DNA from: an uncultured Hyphomicrobiales bacterium
GTDB lineage: Bacteria; Pseudomonadota; Alphaproteobacteria; Rhizobiales; Beijerinckiaceae
Direction: 5' to 3'
DNA: 64,000 bases
NCBI GenBank assembly: GCA_903847605.1
Contig: CAINED010000080.1
Coordinates: forward strand, 85,574-149,573
Shown here: positions 1 to 8,185 of the stretch, piece after piece
Numbering within the stretch: position 1 is the first letter of the stretch
How the letters are laid out: every line of letters starts with the position of its first letter
Translations under genes and position numbers: made by a program
Notes under the pieces: generated by a model
Database searches by the model: none
Seen by the model: the letters and a program-made list of their open reading frames with translations, nothing else
What the model was told of the DNA's origin: nothing

Positions 1-29
1 CACGGCCGCTTTCACGAATTGCGGCCGTG
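1..29. repeat. Perfect hairpin at window edge
   Basis: A 9-bp inverted repeat (CACGGCCGC / GCGGCCGTG) encloses an 11-nt loop. No T-run follows on the plus strand, and what lies beyond the window on the minus side is unknown. It sits downstream of the minus-strand glycosyltransferase, so it could be a transcription end. Bases 30-157 show nothing else that I recognise. Confidence 0.45.
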
Positions 30-157
30 CGCCGATCACGGTCAGAAGTTTGGGGCGCGCTGCGCCGGGATTCGATGTCATGCGTCAGCGTACAATCGGT
101 GAGGGCGCACAACAACGTGCGACCGGTTGAAAGCGGTTGGCGAAGACGTTTCCTGGA

Positions 158-1903
158 TCAGGCGGCAGGCGCCGGATCGAAGGCGATGTTGCGCGGCGTG
201 CCAGCAAGAACGATATCCGAACCGGCAACCCTGAGTGTGACGCGCCGCGCCTTCTTGTCCAGAAAATACATGGGAAGCGTGAGACGGAAGCCGGCGATCT
301 CGCCACCCTCTTTCGATGCGTCTTCGTTTGGAAGGCCTGTACGCCCCTCGCCGATTTTTTCCTCGCGATAAAACGCTTCGATCTTCAATTTGCGGCCGGG
401 ATGATTGAAGTCGGCGGCCCATCCCACAATATCCAGCCCGTCGACACGAACGAGAGCGCCACGGTAATCCGCCGGGCCCTCGTAAACGGGTTCCGGCGCC
501 TCGGGCGGCGAAGCCGGGGCTGAAGGAAAAGTGCTGGATGCGGTTGGACGCGGTGCGCCCGCGACGACGGCCAAAGAGAAAGCCGCAGCCGGTCTGGCTA
601 CAGGACGAACTGGCGCAGTCGTTTCACGAGCCTTGCCATCCGGCGTGAGTCCGGCCCAATTGTCCTGTTCGAGGCCGCGCCGGATTTCGCTGCGTGCGCG
701 TTCGTAAAGTTCGGCTAGCCGCTGGCATTGGCTTTCCCAGGCTACAGCTTTGACGAAAGACGACTCGCTATCGAGCCGCGCCGTATAGGCGATGCGCTTG
801 GTGAAGACAGTCCTCAACGCCCGTGCGAGATCTTCGACATCCTCAGCGCAGAAAACCTCGCCGATTCCCCAGTCCCGCACGAAATCGCCCATCGCCTTGC
901 AATCGCTGACGACGCAAGGCACGCGCGCGATACAATAGTCGAACAGTTTGTTGGGCAGCGCGACTTCGGCATTCTCGAAATGCACCATGGGATGAACGCC
1001 GACAGTCGCATCCTGAATGAAGCTCGGAACTTCGTCGGGCGGGACGTAAGGTGTAATATGCAGGCGGCTGGCGCAGCCGTTCCGTTCGGCGAAGTATTTC
1101 AGAGAATTGACGTAATCGCCGGAGTTGTTGGTGACGAGCGCAACATGCATCTCGGGGATCAGCGGCAGCGTTTCGACCAGCGTATGCACGCCGCGCGGCG
1201 GCGCGACCCCGCCGGTATAGACCGCCAGTGGGACCTGGTCGGACAGCCCCAGCTTTTTGCGGATGGTTTCCGGATAATGTGGATTGTAGCTGTCGGAGCC
1301 ATTCGAATTGAGGATTACGGCAGGGCCGATGCGCAGACGATAATCGCGCCTGATCGCATCGGCGAGATGCGGCGAGACCGTGATCAATTGGTCGGGAATA
1401 CGAATGCACTCGTCCTGATGCTGGACGCCGCGCTTGCGAATTTCGTCGTCGATGGAAGTGAGACCGGCGACATATTCGTGCAGATCGTGAACCCAGTAGA
1501 TGTGTCTGCCCTGCTCTCGGGCCCGGAAGAGGAGTTCCCGACCGATTTTCAGCGTGTTGAAATCGTGCGTGTGCAGGATGGCCGGCGCGTTCTGATCGAA
1601 CTGTCCGGACATGGCTGCGGCGAGCATGGCAATATGGGCTTCCCAATTGAGAGCGCGTGAAGGCGCATTCCGGATTTGAAATCGCGGATTGGGAAAAAGG
1701 ATCGCCAGAACGCCGTCGATCATTTTTGGCGCGGGTTGATCGACGCCGCGGTCGGAGGACACGCCGAAAATCGTCAGGGGATGGCCAAGACTGCGCAGTT
1801 GTTTGGCGCATTTCAGCACACGATTGTCGTGCTCGACATCGTTGAGGACGATCATCAGCACCGGACAATCGGCCGGAGTCATGCCCTCTTTGCGCGATTC
1901 CAT
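158..1903 (-). CDS. Family-4 glycosyltransferase with extra C-terminal beta module
   Basis: Transfers a sugar from an activated donor, probably during surface polysaccharide assembly at the cytoplasmic face of the membrane. The N-terminal half has the acceptor-side Rossmann pattern (NDVEHDNRVLKCAKQL, then HTHDFNTL and WVHDLHEY). The C-terminal half has GT4 donor-side features (VYTGGVAPPRG and PNKLFDYCIARVPCVVSD). A Pro/Ala/Ser-rich linker of about 60 residues follows. Roughly the last 100 residues form a separate module containing VDGLDIVGWAADF and GFRLTLP. The start is uncertain: ATG 1903 is used here, with TTG at 1927 and ATG at 1882 as alternatives, and none has a good ribosome site. The gene is transcribed away from the wbp genes. 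Acceptor and donor sugars cannot be read from the sequence. Confidence 0.85.
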   Translation of the reverse strand: MESRKEGMTPADCPVLMIVLNDVEHDNRVLKCAKQLRSLGHPLTIFGVSSDRGVDQPAPKMIDGVLAILFPNPRFQIRNAPSRALNWEAHIAMLAAAMSGQFDQNAPAILHTHDFNTLKIGRELLFRAREQGRHIYWVHDLHEYVAGLTSIDDEIRKRGVQHQDECIRIPDQLITVSPHLADAIRRDYRLRIGPAVILNSNGSDSYNPHYPETIRKKLGLSDQVPLAVYTGGVAPPRGVHTLVETLPLIPEMHVALVTNNSGDYVNSLKYFAERNGCASRLHITPYVPPDEVPSFIQDATVGVHPMVHFENAEVALPNKLFDYCIARVPCVVSDCKAMGDFVRDWGIGEVFCAEDVEDLARALRTVFTKRIAYTARLDSESSFVKAVAWESQCQRLAELYERARSEIRRGLEQDNWAGLTPDGKARETTAPVRPVARPAAAFSLAVVAGAPRPTASSTFPSAPASPPEAPEPVYEGPADYRGALVRVDGLDIVGWAADFNHPGRKLKIEAFYREEKIGEGRTGLPNEDASKEGGEIAGFRLTLPMYFLDKKARRVTLRVAGSDIVLAGTPRNIAFDPAPAA

Positions 1904-2217
1904 CCTTTGCACCCGTTCGTCAGGCAAACATCTTCAGGAGAAAATTCTTACCCCTGCGTGCATGGCGGCTTTCGGGGTTCGAAGGGCCGATAACAACTCG
2001 GCTAAGCGATGTCCATATCACCGGGCGTCCGCCGCGCCATGCGGAGGGGCGGGGAAGTCCGCAGGCGGAATTTTTCCTGCTGTCGGGTATTTGTCGCGCA
2101 GGTTGAAATTTAGCCTTCGTTGTCATCCATTTGCCCACAAATCGGGGTGCCGGGCGGGGGCCGCCCACAAAGTAGTTGCTTGCATCTTATTGACTCCAAG
2201 CGGGATTTTTGAGAAGG

Positions 2218-2413
2218 CCTGCCCCGGTTGGGTGCGGCGCAGCGAAGCGCCGCCGAGCCCGCAGGACGCCAGGCGTGGGGCCAGTAATGTCGGTACCCCT
2301 TGCAAGGGGCATGTCCACCGGATTGGCTGAAGGCCGCGCTTTTAAAGCCGGTCGGGACGTCCCGCCGGAGAAGCCGGAAGAACTCGTGGATGGGGAACCC
2401 GTTTCCCACCACG
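2218..2413 (+). other. Hairpin-dense non-coding leader before the wbp genes
   Basis: The 746 bases between the glycosyltransferase and wbpA hold no convincing gene. Within them, 2218-2413 contains a run of strong hairpins. A long stem lies at 2218-2265 (CCTGC...GCAGG outside, GCGGCGC/GCGCCGC inside). A perfect 14-bp palindrome is at 2296-2309 (CCCCTTGCAAGGGG), another at 2353-2364 (CGGGACGTCCCG), and a stem at 2385-2413 (CGTGG...CCACG with an inner GGGAA/TTTCCC). It matches no riboswitch class I can recall, and the ops/JUMPstart core GGCGGTAG is absent. A structured 5' leader of the wbp transcript is an inference. The rest of the interval shows nothing clear. Confidence 0.5.
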
Positions 2414-2649
2414 CCAGGAAACGGAGAGAAGCCGAGTTTTCGATCGCCAGCGTTTGGCGCCGCCGCCGAAGAATTCGATCCTGCGCAAGCGGATGGAAGT
2501 TTCGCGTGCGGGTCCTTTGCTGCTGAAATAAGCCGGGCAATTGGCTATTCAGGAACGGTGATCGAATTCCGATTCTCGAAAGATGCCCGCCGGGAGGCCC
2601 TGATTAAGGAGCCTCGCCATCTTTCCGGCGCACCGTTGTGGAGAAGACA

Positions 2650-4065
2650 ATGAACAGGTCGAATTTGCATCTCGTTTCAGGGGATCATGGGGCAAAGAGT
2701 ATGAAACCCGGAACAGTCAGCGGTGCAGTCGACGAAGCGCTGGTCAACAGCCTTTTGGGGCGGATCAATGCCCGGCAGGCGAAGATCGGCATCATCGGCC
2801 TCGGTTACGTCGGCATTCCCCTGGCGCTGGTCGCCGTCCGCCGCGATCTGAGTGTCCTCGGCTTCGATGTGAATCGCGAACGCGTCGCTGAATTGAACGA
2901 GGGCCGCTGCTCCATCGCTCATATTTCCGAGACCGATATCGCCAACGCGCGCGACCGCGGGCTGTTAGAGGCGACGGCGGAGTTTGCCCGCCTCGGCGAT
3001 ATGGACGCGATCATCATCTGCGTGCCGACGCCACTGACCAAGCATCAGGAGCCCGATCTCTCCTATGTCGAGCAGACCGCGCAGACGATCGCCAGAACCT
3101 TGCGACGCGGGCAACTCATCGTGCTGGAATCGACGACCTGGCCTGGCACAGTCGACGAAGTGATGCGTCCGATCCTCGAAAGGACCGGCATGCGCAGCGG
3201 CGTCGATTTCTTCCTCGCCTTCTCGCCCGAACGTGAAGACCCCGGAAACGAGAAATTCGAAATGGCGGGCATTCCCAAGGTTGTCGGCGGCGACGGCAAA
3301 CATGCGCTCGAACTCGCCAACGCACTCTACAGCGTGCTCGTGACGCGCACTGTCCCGGTCTCGTCGGCGGCTACAGCTGAAGCCGTCAAACTCACCGAAA
3401 ACATTTTCCGCGCCGTCAACATCGCGCTGGTGAACGAACTCAAGGTGATCTATTCGGCGATGGGTGTGGATGTCTGGGAAGTCATCGAAGCTGCCAAGAC
3501 CAAGCCGTTCGGCTACATGCCATTCTACCCCGGTCCCGGCCTCGGCGGACACTGCATTCCCATCGATCCCTTCTATCTCACATGGAAGGCGCGCGAATAC
3601 GGCATCAGCACGCGCTTCATCGAACTGGCCGGCCAGATCAACCGCGCCATGCCACGGCTCGTGGTGGCCGAACTCGCCAAGGCGCTCGACCGCCGTTTCC
3701 GCTGTGGCCTGAACGGTTCGAAGATTCTGATGATGGGCGTTGCTTACAAAAAGAATGTCGACGACATGCGCGAGAGCCCCTCGCTCGTACTGATCGAAAT
3801 TCTCGAAGAGCGGGGCGCGATCGTTGAATTTCACGATCCCTTCATTCCCGTCATTCCCGAGACCCGTGAGCATGCAGCGCTCGCAGGCCGCAAGTCGGTA
3901 CCTCTGACTGCGGAAGAACTGAAGAAATACGACGCGGTGCTGATTTCGACTGATCACGATTCCGTCGACTACGGCCTTCTCGTCAAGAATTCCAAACTTG
4001 TCGTCGATACCCGCAATGTCGTCGAACGACGCGGGGTATCGGCCGACAATGTCATCAAGGCCTGA
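2650..4065 (+). CDS. wbpA: UDP-N-acetylglucosamine 6-dehydrogenase (WbpA type)
   Basis: NAD-dependent oxidation of the C6 hydroxyl of UDP-GlcNAc to UDP-GlcNAc uronic acid, in the cytoplasm. Visible features are the N-terminal dinucleotide motif IGLGYVGIPLALV (about residue 45), STTWPGT, the family signature SPEREDPGN, the active-site cysteine in GPGLGGHCIPIDPF (about residue 300), and MGVAYKKNVDDMRESPS in the UDP-binding C-terminal domain. The length of 471 residues is somewhat above the usual 430, owing to a 40-residue N-terminal extension. ATG 2650 is preferred because GGAGAAG lies just upstream; an in-frame GTG is at 2638. It is the first gene of a four-gene cluster in the pathway order A-B-D-E. 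Confidence 0.93.
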   Translation: MNRSNLHLVSGDHGAKSMKPGTVSGAVDEALVNSLLGRINARQAKIGIIGLGYVGIPLALVAVRRDLSVLGFDVNRERVAELNEGRCSIAHISETDIANARDRGLLEATAEFARLGDMDAIIICVPTPLTKHQEPDLSYVEQTAQTIARTLRRGQLIVLESTTWPGTVDEVMRPILERTGMRSGVDFFLAFSPEREDPGNEKFEMAGIPKVVGGDGKHALELANALYSVLVTRTVPVSSAATAEAVKLTENIFRAVNIALVNELKVIYSAMGVDVWEVIEAAKTKPFGYMPFYPGPGLGGHCIPIDPFYLTWKAREYGISTRFIELAGQINRAMPRLVVAELAKALDRRFRCGLNGSKILMMGVAYKKNVDDMRESPSLVLIEILEERGAIVEFHDPFIPVIPETREHAALAGRKSVPLTAEELKKYDAVLISTDHDSVDYGLLVKNSKLVVDTRNVVERRGVSADNVIKA

Positions 4066-4087
4066 GACGAGCGGTGGCGGCGCGCAT

Positions 4088-5035
4088 GTGAGAGATACAT
4101 TGGGGAACTTTGCATTGATCGGCGCGGGCGGTTACATCGCGCCCCGCCACCTCGCCGCCATCAGGGCGGTCGGGGGCGATCTGGTTGCCGCCGTCGATCC
4201 GAGCGATTCTGTCGGCGTGATCGACAGCTATTTTCCCGATGCCCATTTTTTCACGCGCTTCGAACGGTTCGACGCGCATATTGCTGATATGATCCGTGGC
4301 GGCAGCAATCTCGATTACGTTTCGATTTGCTCGCCGAACCATCTGCACAACGAACACCTGCATTTCGCGCTGAACCATGGCGCCGACGCAATCTGCGAAA
4401 AGCCGCTGGTGATCGACCCGCGCGATCTCGACGAACTTTCTGCGCTCGAACGGGCAAGCGGCAAGAAAATCTCGACCATCCTGCAATTGCGCCTTCACGA
4501 AGCCGTCAACAGGCTGCGCGAGAAGTTTTCGGGCATCAACAAAAGACATCAGGTCGATCTGACCTACGTCACTTCGCGTGGGCGCTGGTATCACGAATCC
4601 TGGAAAGGCGACGAGGCGAAATCCGGCGGCGTCGTGACCAATATCGGCATTCATCTCTTCGACATGCTGAACTATCTGTTCGGACCCGTCGAACATCAGG
4701 TTGCGCATCTGCACGACGACAAGCGCGCTGCTGGCTATCTCGCATTCAAACATGCTGACGTGCGCTGGTTCCTGTCGATCGATCGCAACGATCTGCCAGA
4801 GGCCGTCAAAGGAAAGCAGAACACATTCAGGGCCATCGAAATCGATGGCGAGGATGTGGAATTTTCCGATGGCTTTACCGAGCTGCACAGCGACAGCTAT
4901 CGGGAGATCGTCGCAGGCAGGGGCTTCAGCATCGAGGACGTGCGTCCCTCGGTGGAACTGGTGGCGGGGTTCCGCTTCCTGCCGCTGACGCCCGGCAATG
5001 GCGAGCGCCATCCGCTTGCTGCGCAATATCTGTGA
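4088..5035 (+). CDS. wbpB: UDP-N-acetyl-2-amino-2-deoxyglucuronate 3-dehydrogenase (WbpB type)
   Basis: Gfo/Idh/MocA oxidoreductase that oxidises C3 of UDP-GlcNAcA to the 3-keto sugar, the substrate of the next aminotransferase. The N-terminus ([15 protein letters not shown]) is very close to my recollection of Pseudomonas WbpB. Other WbpB-like stretches are [22 protein letters not shown] (catalytic EKP lysine), [18 protein letters not shown] and [10 protein letters not shown]. Starting at GTG 4088 gives 315 residues, matching the family length near 316. An upstream ATG at 4049 would overlap wbpA by 17 bases. The NADH formed is known in this family to be recycled with 2-oxoglutarate. Confidence 0.9.
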   Translation: MRDTLGNFALIGAGGYIAPRHLAAIRAVGGDLVAAVDPSDSVGVIDSYFPDAHFFTRFERFDAHIADMIRGGSNLDYVSICSPNHLHNEHLHFALNHGADAICEKPLVIDPRDLDELSALERASGKKISTILQLRLHEAVNRLREKFSGINKRHQVDLTYVTSRGRWYHESWKGDEAKSGGVVTNIGIHLFDMLNYLFGPVEHQVAHLHDDKRAAGYLAFKHADVRWFLSIDRNDLPEAVKGKQNTFRAIEIDGEDVEFSDGFTELHSDSYREIVAGRGFSIEDVRPSVELVAGFRFLPLTPGNGERHPLAAQYL

Positions 5036-5042
5036 GCGGACG

Positions 5043-5660
5043 ATGAGTGCGCCATCTGACGGAGCCTCCGGCCAGATGAAATCCGATCCCCGTTTTCCAG
5101 GCGCGCTGATTCATGAAAGCGCCTATGTGGACGCCGGCGCGAAAATCGGAGCGGGTACGAAAATCTGGCATTTCGCGCATGTGCTCGCGGAAACGACGAT
5201 CGGAGAGCGCTGTGTCCTCGGCCAGAATGTCATGGCTGGCCCCCGCGTCGCCATCGGGAACAATTGCAAGATTCAAAACAATGTCGCGCTCTACGAAGGC
5301 GTTACTCTCGAGGACGACGTGTTCTGCGGGCCGTCCTGCGTCTTTACCAATGTCAATAATCCCCGCGCCTTCGTCGAACGCAAGGCGGAATTTCGGCACA
5401 CGCGCGTCGGGCGCGGCGCGACCATCGGGGCAAACGCCACCATCGTCTGCGGCCACAGCATCGGCGCCTATGCTTTCATTGCGGCCGGGGCGGTTGTCAC
5501 GCATGATGTTCCCGACTATGCGCTGATGGTGGGCGTACCCGCGCGGCGGACCGGTTGGGTCAGCCGCACGGGAGAAATTCTCGGCAGGGATCTCGTCTGC
5601 CCGCGCACGGGCGAGGCCTATCGCGAGACGCCGGATGGGCGGCTCGAGCCCATAAACTGA
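5043..5660 (+). CDS. wbpD: UDP-GlcNAc(3N)A N-acetyltransferase (WbpD type)
   Basis: Left-handed beta-helix acyltransferase that would acetylate the 3-amino group of the sugar made by WbpE, giving UDP-GlcNAc(3NAc)A. Hexapeptide repeats run through most of the 205 residues, for example [40 protein letters not shown] and [19 protein letters not shown]. The C-terminus has the usual [15 protein letters not shown] cap. ATG 5043 lies 7 bases after the wbpB stop, so translation is probably coupled. An in-frame upstream ATG at 4998 is inside wbpB and less likely. The acceptor is inferred from the cluster; other sugar N-acetyltransferases look alike. Confidence 0.88.
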   Translation: MSAPSDGASGQMKSDPRFPGALIHESAYVDAGAKIGAGTKIWHFAHVLAETTIGERCVLGQNVMAGPRVAIGNNCKIQNNVALYEGVTLEDDVFCGPSCVFTNVNNPRAFVERKAEFRHTRVGRGATIGANATIVCGHSIGAYAFIAAGAVVTHDVPDYALMVGVPARRTGWVSRTGEILGRDLVCPRTGEAYRETPDGRLEPIN

Positions 5661-5689
5661 TGCTGTCGCGAACGTAGTCGGGGTAGTGG

Positions 5690-6826
5690 GTGAGCGAGCC
5701 GGAAAAGTTGCCTTTCATCGATCTCGGCGCACAACGCCGCCGCCTGGGCGCGGCGATCGATCGTGCGGTGCTCGATGTCGTCAATCACGGCAGCTACATC
5801 ATGGGCCCGGAGGTCGCGCAACTCGAGGACGAACTGTCGAAGTTCTGCGGCGCCGGTCAGACAGTCTCCTGTTCAAACGGCACCGACGCATTGGCGCTCG
5901 TTCTGATGGCAAAGGGCGTGAAGCCCGGCGACGCCGTGATTTGCCCGAGTTTCACCTTCGCCGCGACGGCTGAGGTTGTTGCCTGGACCGGTGCCACGCC
6001 GGTCTTCGCCGATGTTCTCGAGGATACGTTCAACCTTGATTCCGCGAGCGTCGAGGCCGGAGTCGCGCGTGCGCGCGAACGCGGGTTGCGTCCCGTGGCG
6101 CTGATCAGCGTCGACCTCTTTGGCCAGCCCGCCGATTACGATGCGCTCGAGCCGATCTGCATCCGCGAAGGCATGTTTCTTTTGTCTGACGCCGCGCAAA
6201 GTTTCGGCGCGACCTATCGCAGCCGCAAGGTCGGAACGATCGGCGCGGCGACGGCCACGAGCTTTTTTCCCGCCAAACCGCTGGGCTGTTACGGCGACGG
6301 CGGCGCGGTTTTCACGGATGACGCCGAACTCGCGGAGATCATGCGCTCGATCCGCGTGCATGGGCAGGGCAGCGACAAATACGACAATGTGCGTATCGGC
6401 ATCAATGGACGGCTCGACACGATTCAGGCCGCCGTGCTCATCGAGAAGCTGAAAATTTTTCCGCAGGAAATCGAAGCGCGCGAGCGCATTGCGCGACGCT
6501 ATGACGAAGCCTTGAGAGATCTCTGCGTCATCCCCGCGCGCACGTCTGGCACGCAATCGGTCTGGGCGCAATATACATTACGCGTCGATGCAAATCGCCG
6601 GGACGCCTTGCGCGATACGCTTGCAGCGCAGGGCATTCCAACGGCCATCTATTATGCGAAGCCGCTGCATTGCCAGCAGGCCTATGCGCATTATCCCGTC
6701 GCGGGAAATGGCCTGCCGGTTTCGGAACGGCTCGCTGGCGAAGTCGCCAGCTTGCCGATGCATCCCTATCTGGAAGTACCGACGCAGGATCGCATTATTG
6801 CATCGGTGCGAAGGGCGCTTGCCTGA
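5690..6826 (+). CDS. wbpE: PLP-dependent sugar aminotransferase (WbpE type, DegT/DnrJ/EryC1)
   Basis: Transfers an amino group, normally from glutamate, onto C3 of the keto-sugar nucleotide made by WbpB. DegT-family features are PFIDLGAQRRRLG at the N-terminus, SCSNGTDALALVLMA, FTFAATAEVV, LISVDLFGQPADYD, DAAQSFGATY (cofactor-binding Asp) and SFFPAKPLGCYGDGGA, which holds the Schiff-base lysine. The length of 378 residues is typical. The start is GTG 5690, and the gene lies about 30 bases after wbpD. It completes a cluster missing only the WbpI-type 2-epimerase, which is not in this window. Confidence 0.9.
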   Translation: MSEPEKLPFIDLGAQRRRLGAAIDRAVLDVVNHGSYIMGPEVAQLEDELSKFCGAGQTVSCSNGTDALALVLMAKGVKPGDAVICPSFTFAATAEVVAWTGATPVFADVLEDTFNLDSASVEAGVARARERGLRPVALISVDLFGQPADYDALEPICIREGMFLLSDAAQSFGATYRSRKVGTIGAATATSFFPAKPLGCYGDGGAVFTDDAELAEIMRSIRVHGQGSDKYDNVRIGINGRLDTIQAAVLIEKLKIFPQEIEARERIARRYDEALRDLCVIPARTSGTQSVWAQYTLRVDANRRDALRDTLAAQGIPTAIYYAKPLHCQQAYAHYPVAGNGLPVSERLAGEVASLPMHPYLEVPTQDRIIASVRRALA

Positions 6827-6838
6827 AATTGCGCGCAA

Positions 6839-6885
6839 GAGCATCGTGCGAAAAAGTGGATCCGGTTTTCGCGAGAACGATCCTC
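6839..6885. repeat. Rhizobial-type intergenic palindrome
   Basis: An imperfect inverted repeat (GAGCATCGTGCGAAAA ... TTTTCGCGAGAACGATCCTC) lies in the gap between two convergent genes. From memory it resembles a short dispersed repeat common between genes in Rhizobiales, whose core reads like GCGAAAAAGTGGATCCGGTTTTCGC. It can fold as RNA from either strand and may mark transcript ends. Only this one copy was noticed here. Confidence 0.6.
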
Positions 6886-6946
6886 TGCATTATAAAATCG
6901 ATCCGCTTTTGTGCGATTGGCTAATTCCAGCTCATCGCATGCTGAT

Positions 6947-8185
6947 CTAGGCTGAAACTTTAGGCGCGACGGCTTTCTTGTCGGCCGGCAGAATGTGATC
7001 GTAGATTTTCACGAGCTTTTCGGCCTGTGCGCTCCACGAATAATTTTTTTCGAGATGCGCGCGCCGCGCACCGTTGAAGCGGTAGGTCTGCTTTTCGTTG
7101 AACAGGCGGAATATGCTGTAAACGAGGTCCGTCTGGTTCTCGAAGTCGACGATGATGCCGTTGCCGTTCTCCGCCAGAAATTCTTCGATCTCGTCGAGCT
7201 GGTTCGAGATGATCGGAACATCTGCGAAAGAGAGCTCGAACAGCTTGTTCGGCATGCAATAGCGGTAAGAGAGCGTGATCGGCTCGACTGAAATGACGCC
7301 GGCATCCGCGCCCGCAATATAGTCGACGACTTGTTCGAAGGGCACCGGCGGCAGAATTCGAAAGCGCGCCGAAACGCCCTGTTCCGAGGCTTGCGTCATC
7401 AGCGCTTCGCGTTGCACCGCGTCACAGGGGCCGACCGTGGCGAAGACCACGCCCTTGAGATTGCGCAGCAGCGAAAGAATTTCGCTGACGCCGCGCCCCA
7501 CTGCGACCTTGCCGACATAAACTACCAGTGGCGTCGTCTCCGGCAATGCGAGATCGCTGCGCACATGACGCGGGCAAGTCTCGACAGGCGGGCTGTTGAA
7601 GAGGACGTTCACATCCTTGCGGCCCAATTCTTCGCCAAGAATTTCTGCGATCTTGCGGCCGACCGTGATGACGGCGGCAGCTTTCGAGCCGTACTGTTTT
7701 TCGACCTTGCCGACATACCATTTCTGCAGACGTGGTAGCGGCGGATTACGATGCACCTCGAGTTCGTGGGCGTCGTAAACGACTTTTGCGCCGCAGGCTT
7801 CAGCGGCTTCCATGCCGGCGCGCAGGCAGATCAGATCGTGCGCGTGGATGATATCCGGCTTCAGGTTGACGACATGTTTGCCGAAAACGTGGCTGAAAAG
7901 CCTGTACTTGAGGAACGGCACGAATTTCCGTGCAATGCGAATGGCCAGCGGCCGGCCCTTTTTGCCCCATAGACGCATGGGAGAATTGTCGACGATGATC
8001 TGCGCAGGCCGCCATTCGAGGCGGTGAAAGGTAATGCCATCGACAGTCTGATAGGGGACCGTATCGGCGCTCAGCGTGCCGAAGACATGCACTTCGTGGC
8101 CGGCGTCGCGCGCGCCGCGCGCCATTTTGAGAACGCGCGCATCGATGGTGCAGGGATTTGAGACGAGAACGGCAACGCGGGCCAT
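6947..8185 (-). CDS. Family-4 glycosyltransferase
   Basis: GT-B fold glycosyltransferase of 412 residues, probably adding a sugar to the polysaccharide or lipid-linked intermediate made at this locus. Visible features are the N-terminal acceptor-domain pattern VSNPCTIDARVLKMARGARD, DIIHAHDLICLRAG, VVYDAHELEVH, the donor-domain start VVYVGKVAVGRGVSEIL and the late motif YCMPNKLFELSFADVPIISN. It distantly resembles the glycosyltransferase at 158-1903 but lacks that protein's C-terminal module. Its start codon abuts the stop of the upstream pentapeptide-repeat gene with no gap, implying a two-gene operon and coupled translation. Convergent to wbpE. Donor and acceptor are unknown. Confidence 0.88.
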   Translation of the reverse strand: MARVAVLVSNPCTIDARVLKMARGARDAGHEVHVFGTLSADTVPYQTVDGITFHRLEWRPAQIIVDNSPMRLWGKKGRPLAIRIARKFVPFLKYRLFSHVFGKHVVNLKPDIIHAHDLICLRAGMEAAEACGAKVVYDAHELEVHRNPPLPRLQKWYVGKVEKQYGSKAAAVITVGRKIAEILGEELGRKDVNVLFNSPPVETCPRHVRSDLALPETTPLVVYVGKVAVGRGVSEILSLLRNLKGVVFATVGPCDAVQREALMTQASEQGVSARFRILPPVPFEQVVDYIAGADAGVISVEPITLSYRYCMPNKLFELSFADVPIISNQLDEIEEFLAENGNGIIVDFENQTDLVYSIFRLFNEKQTYRFNGARRAHLEKNYSWSAQAEKLVKIYDHILPADKKAVAPKVSA

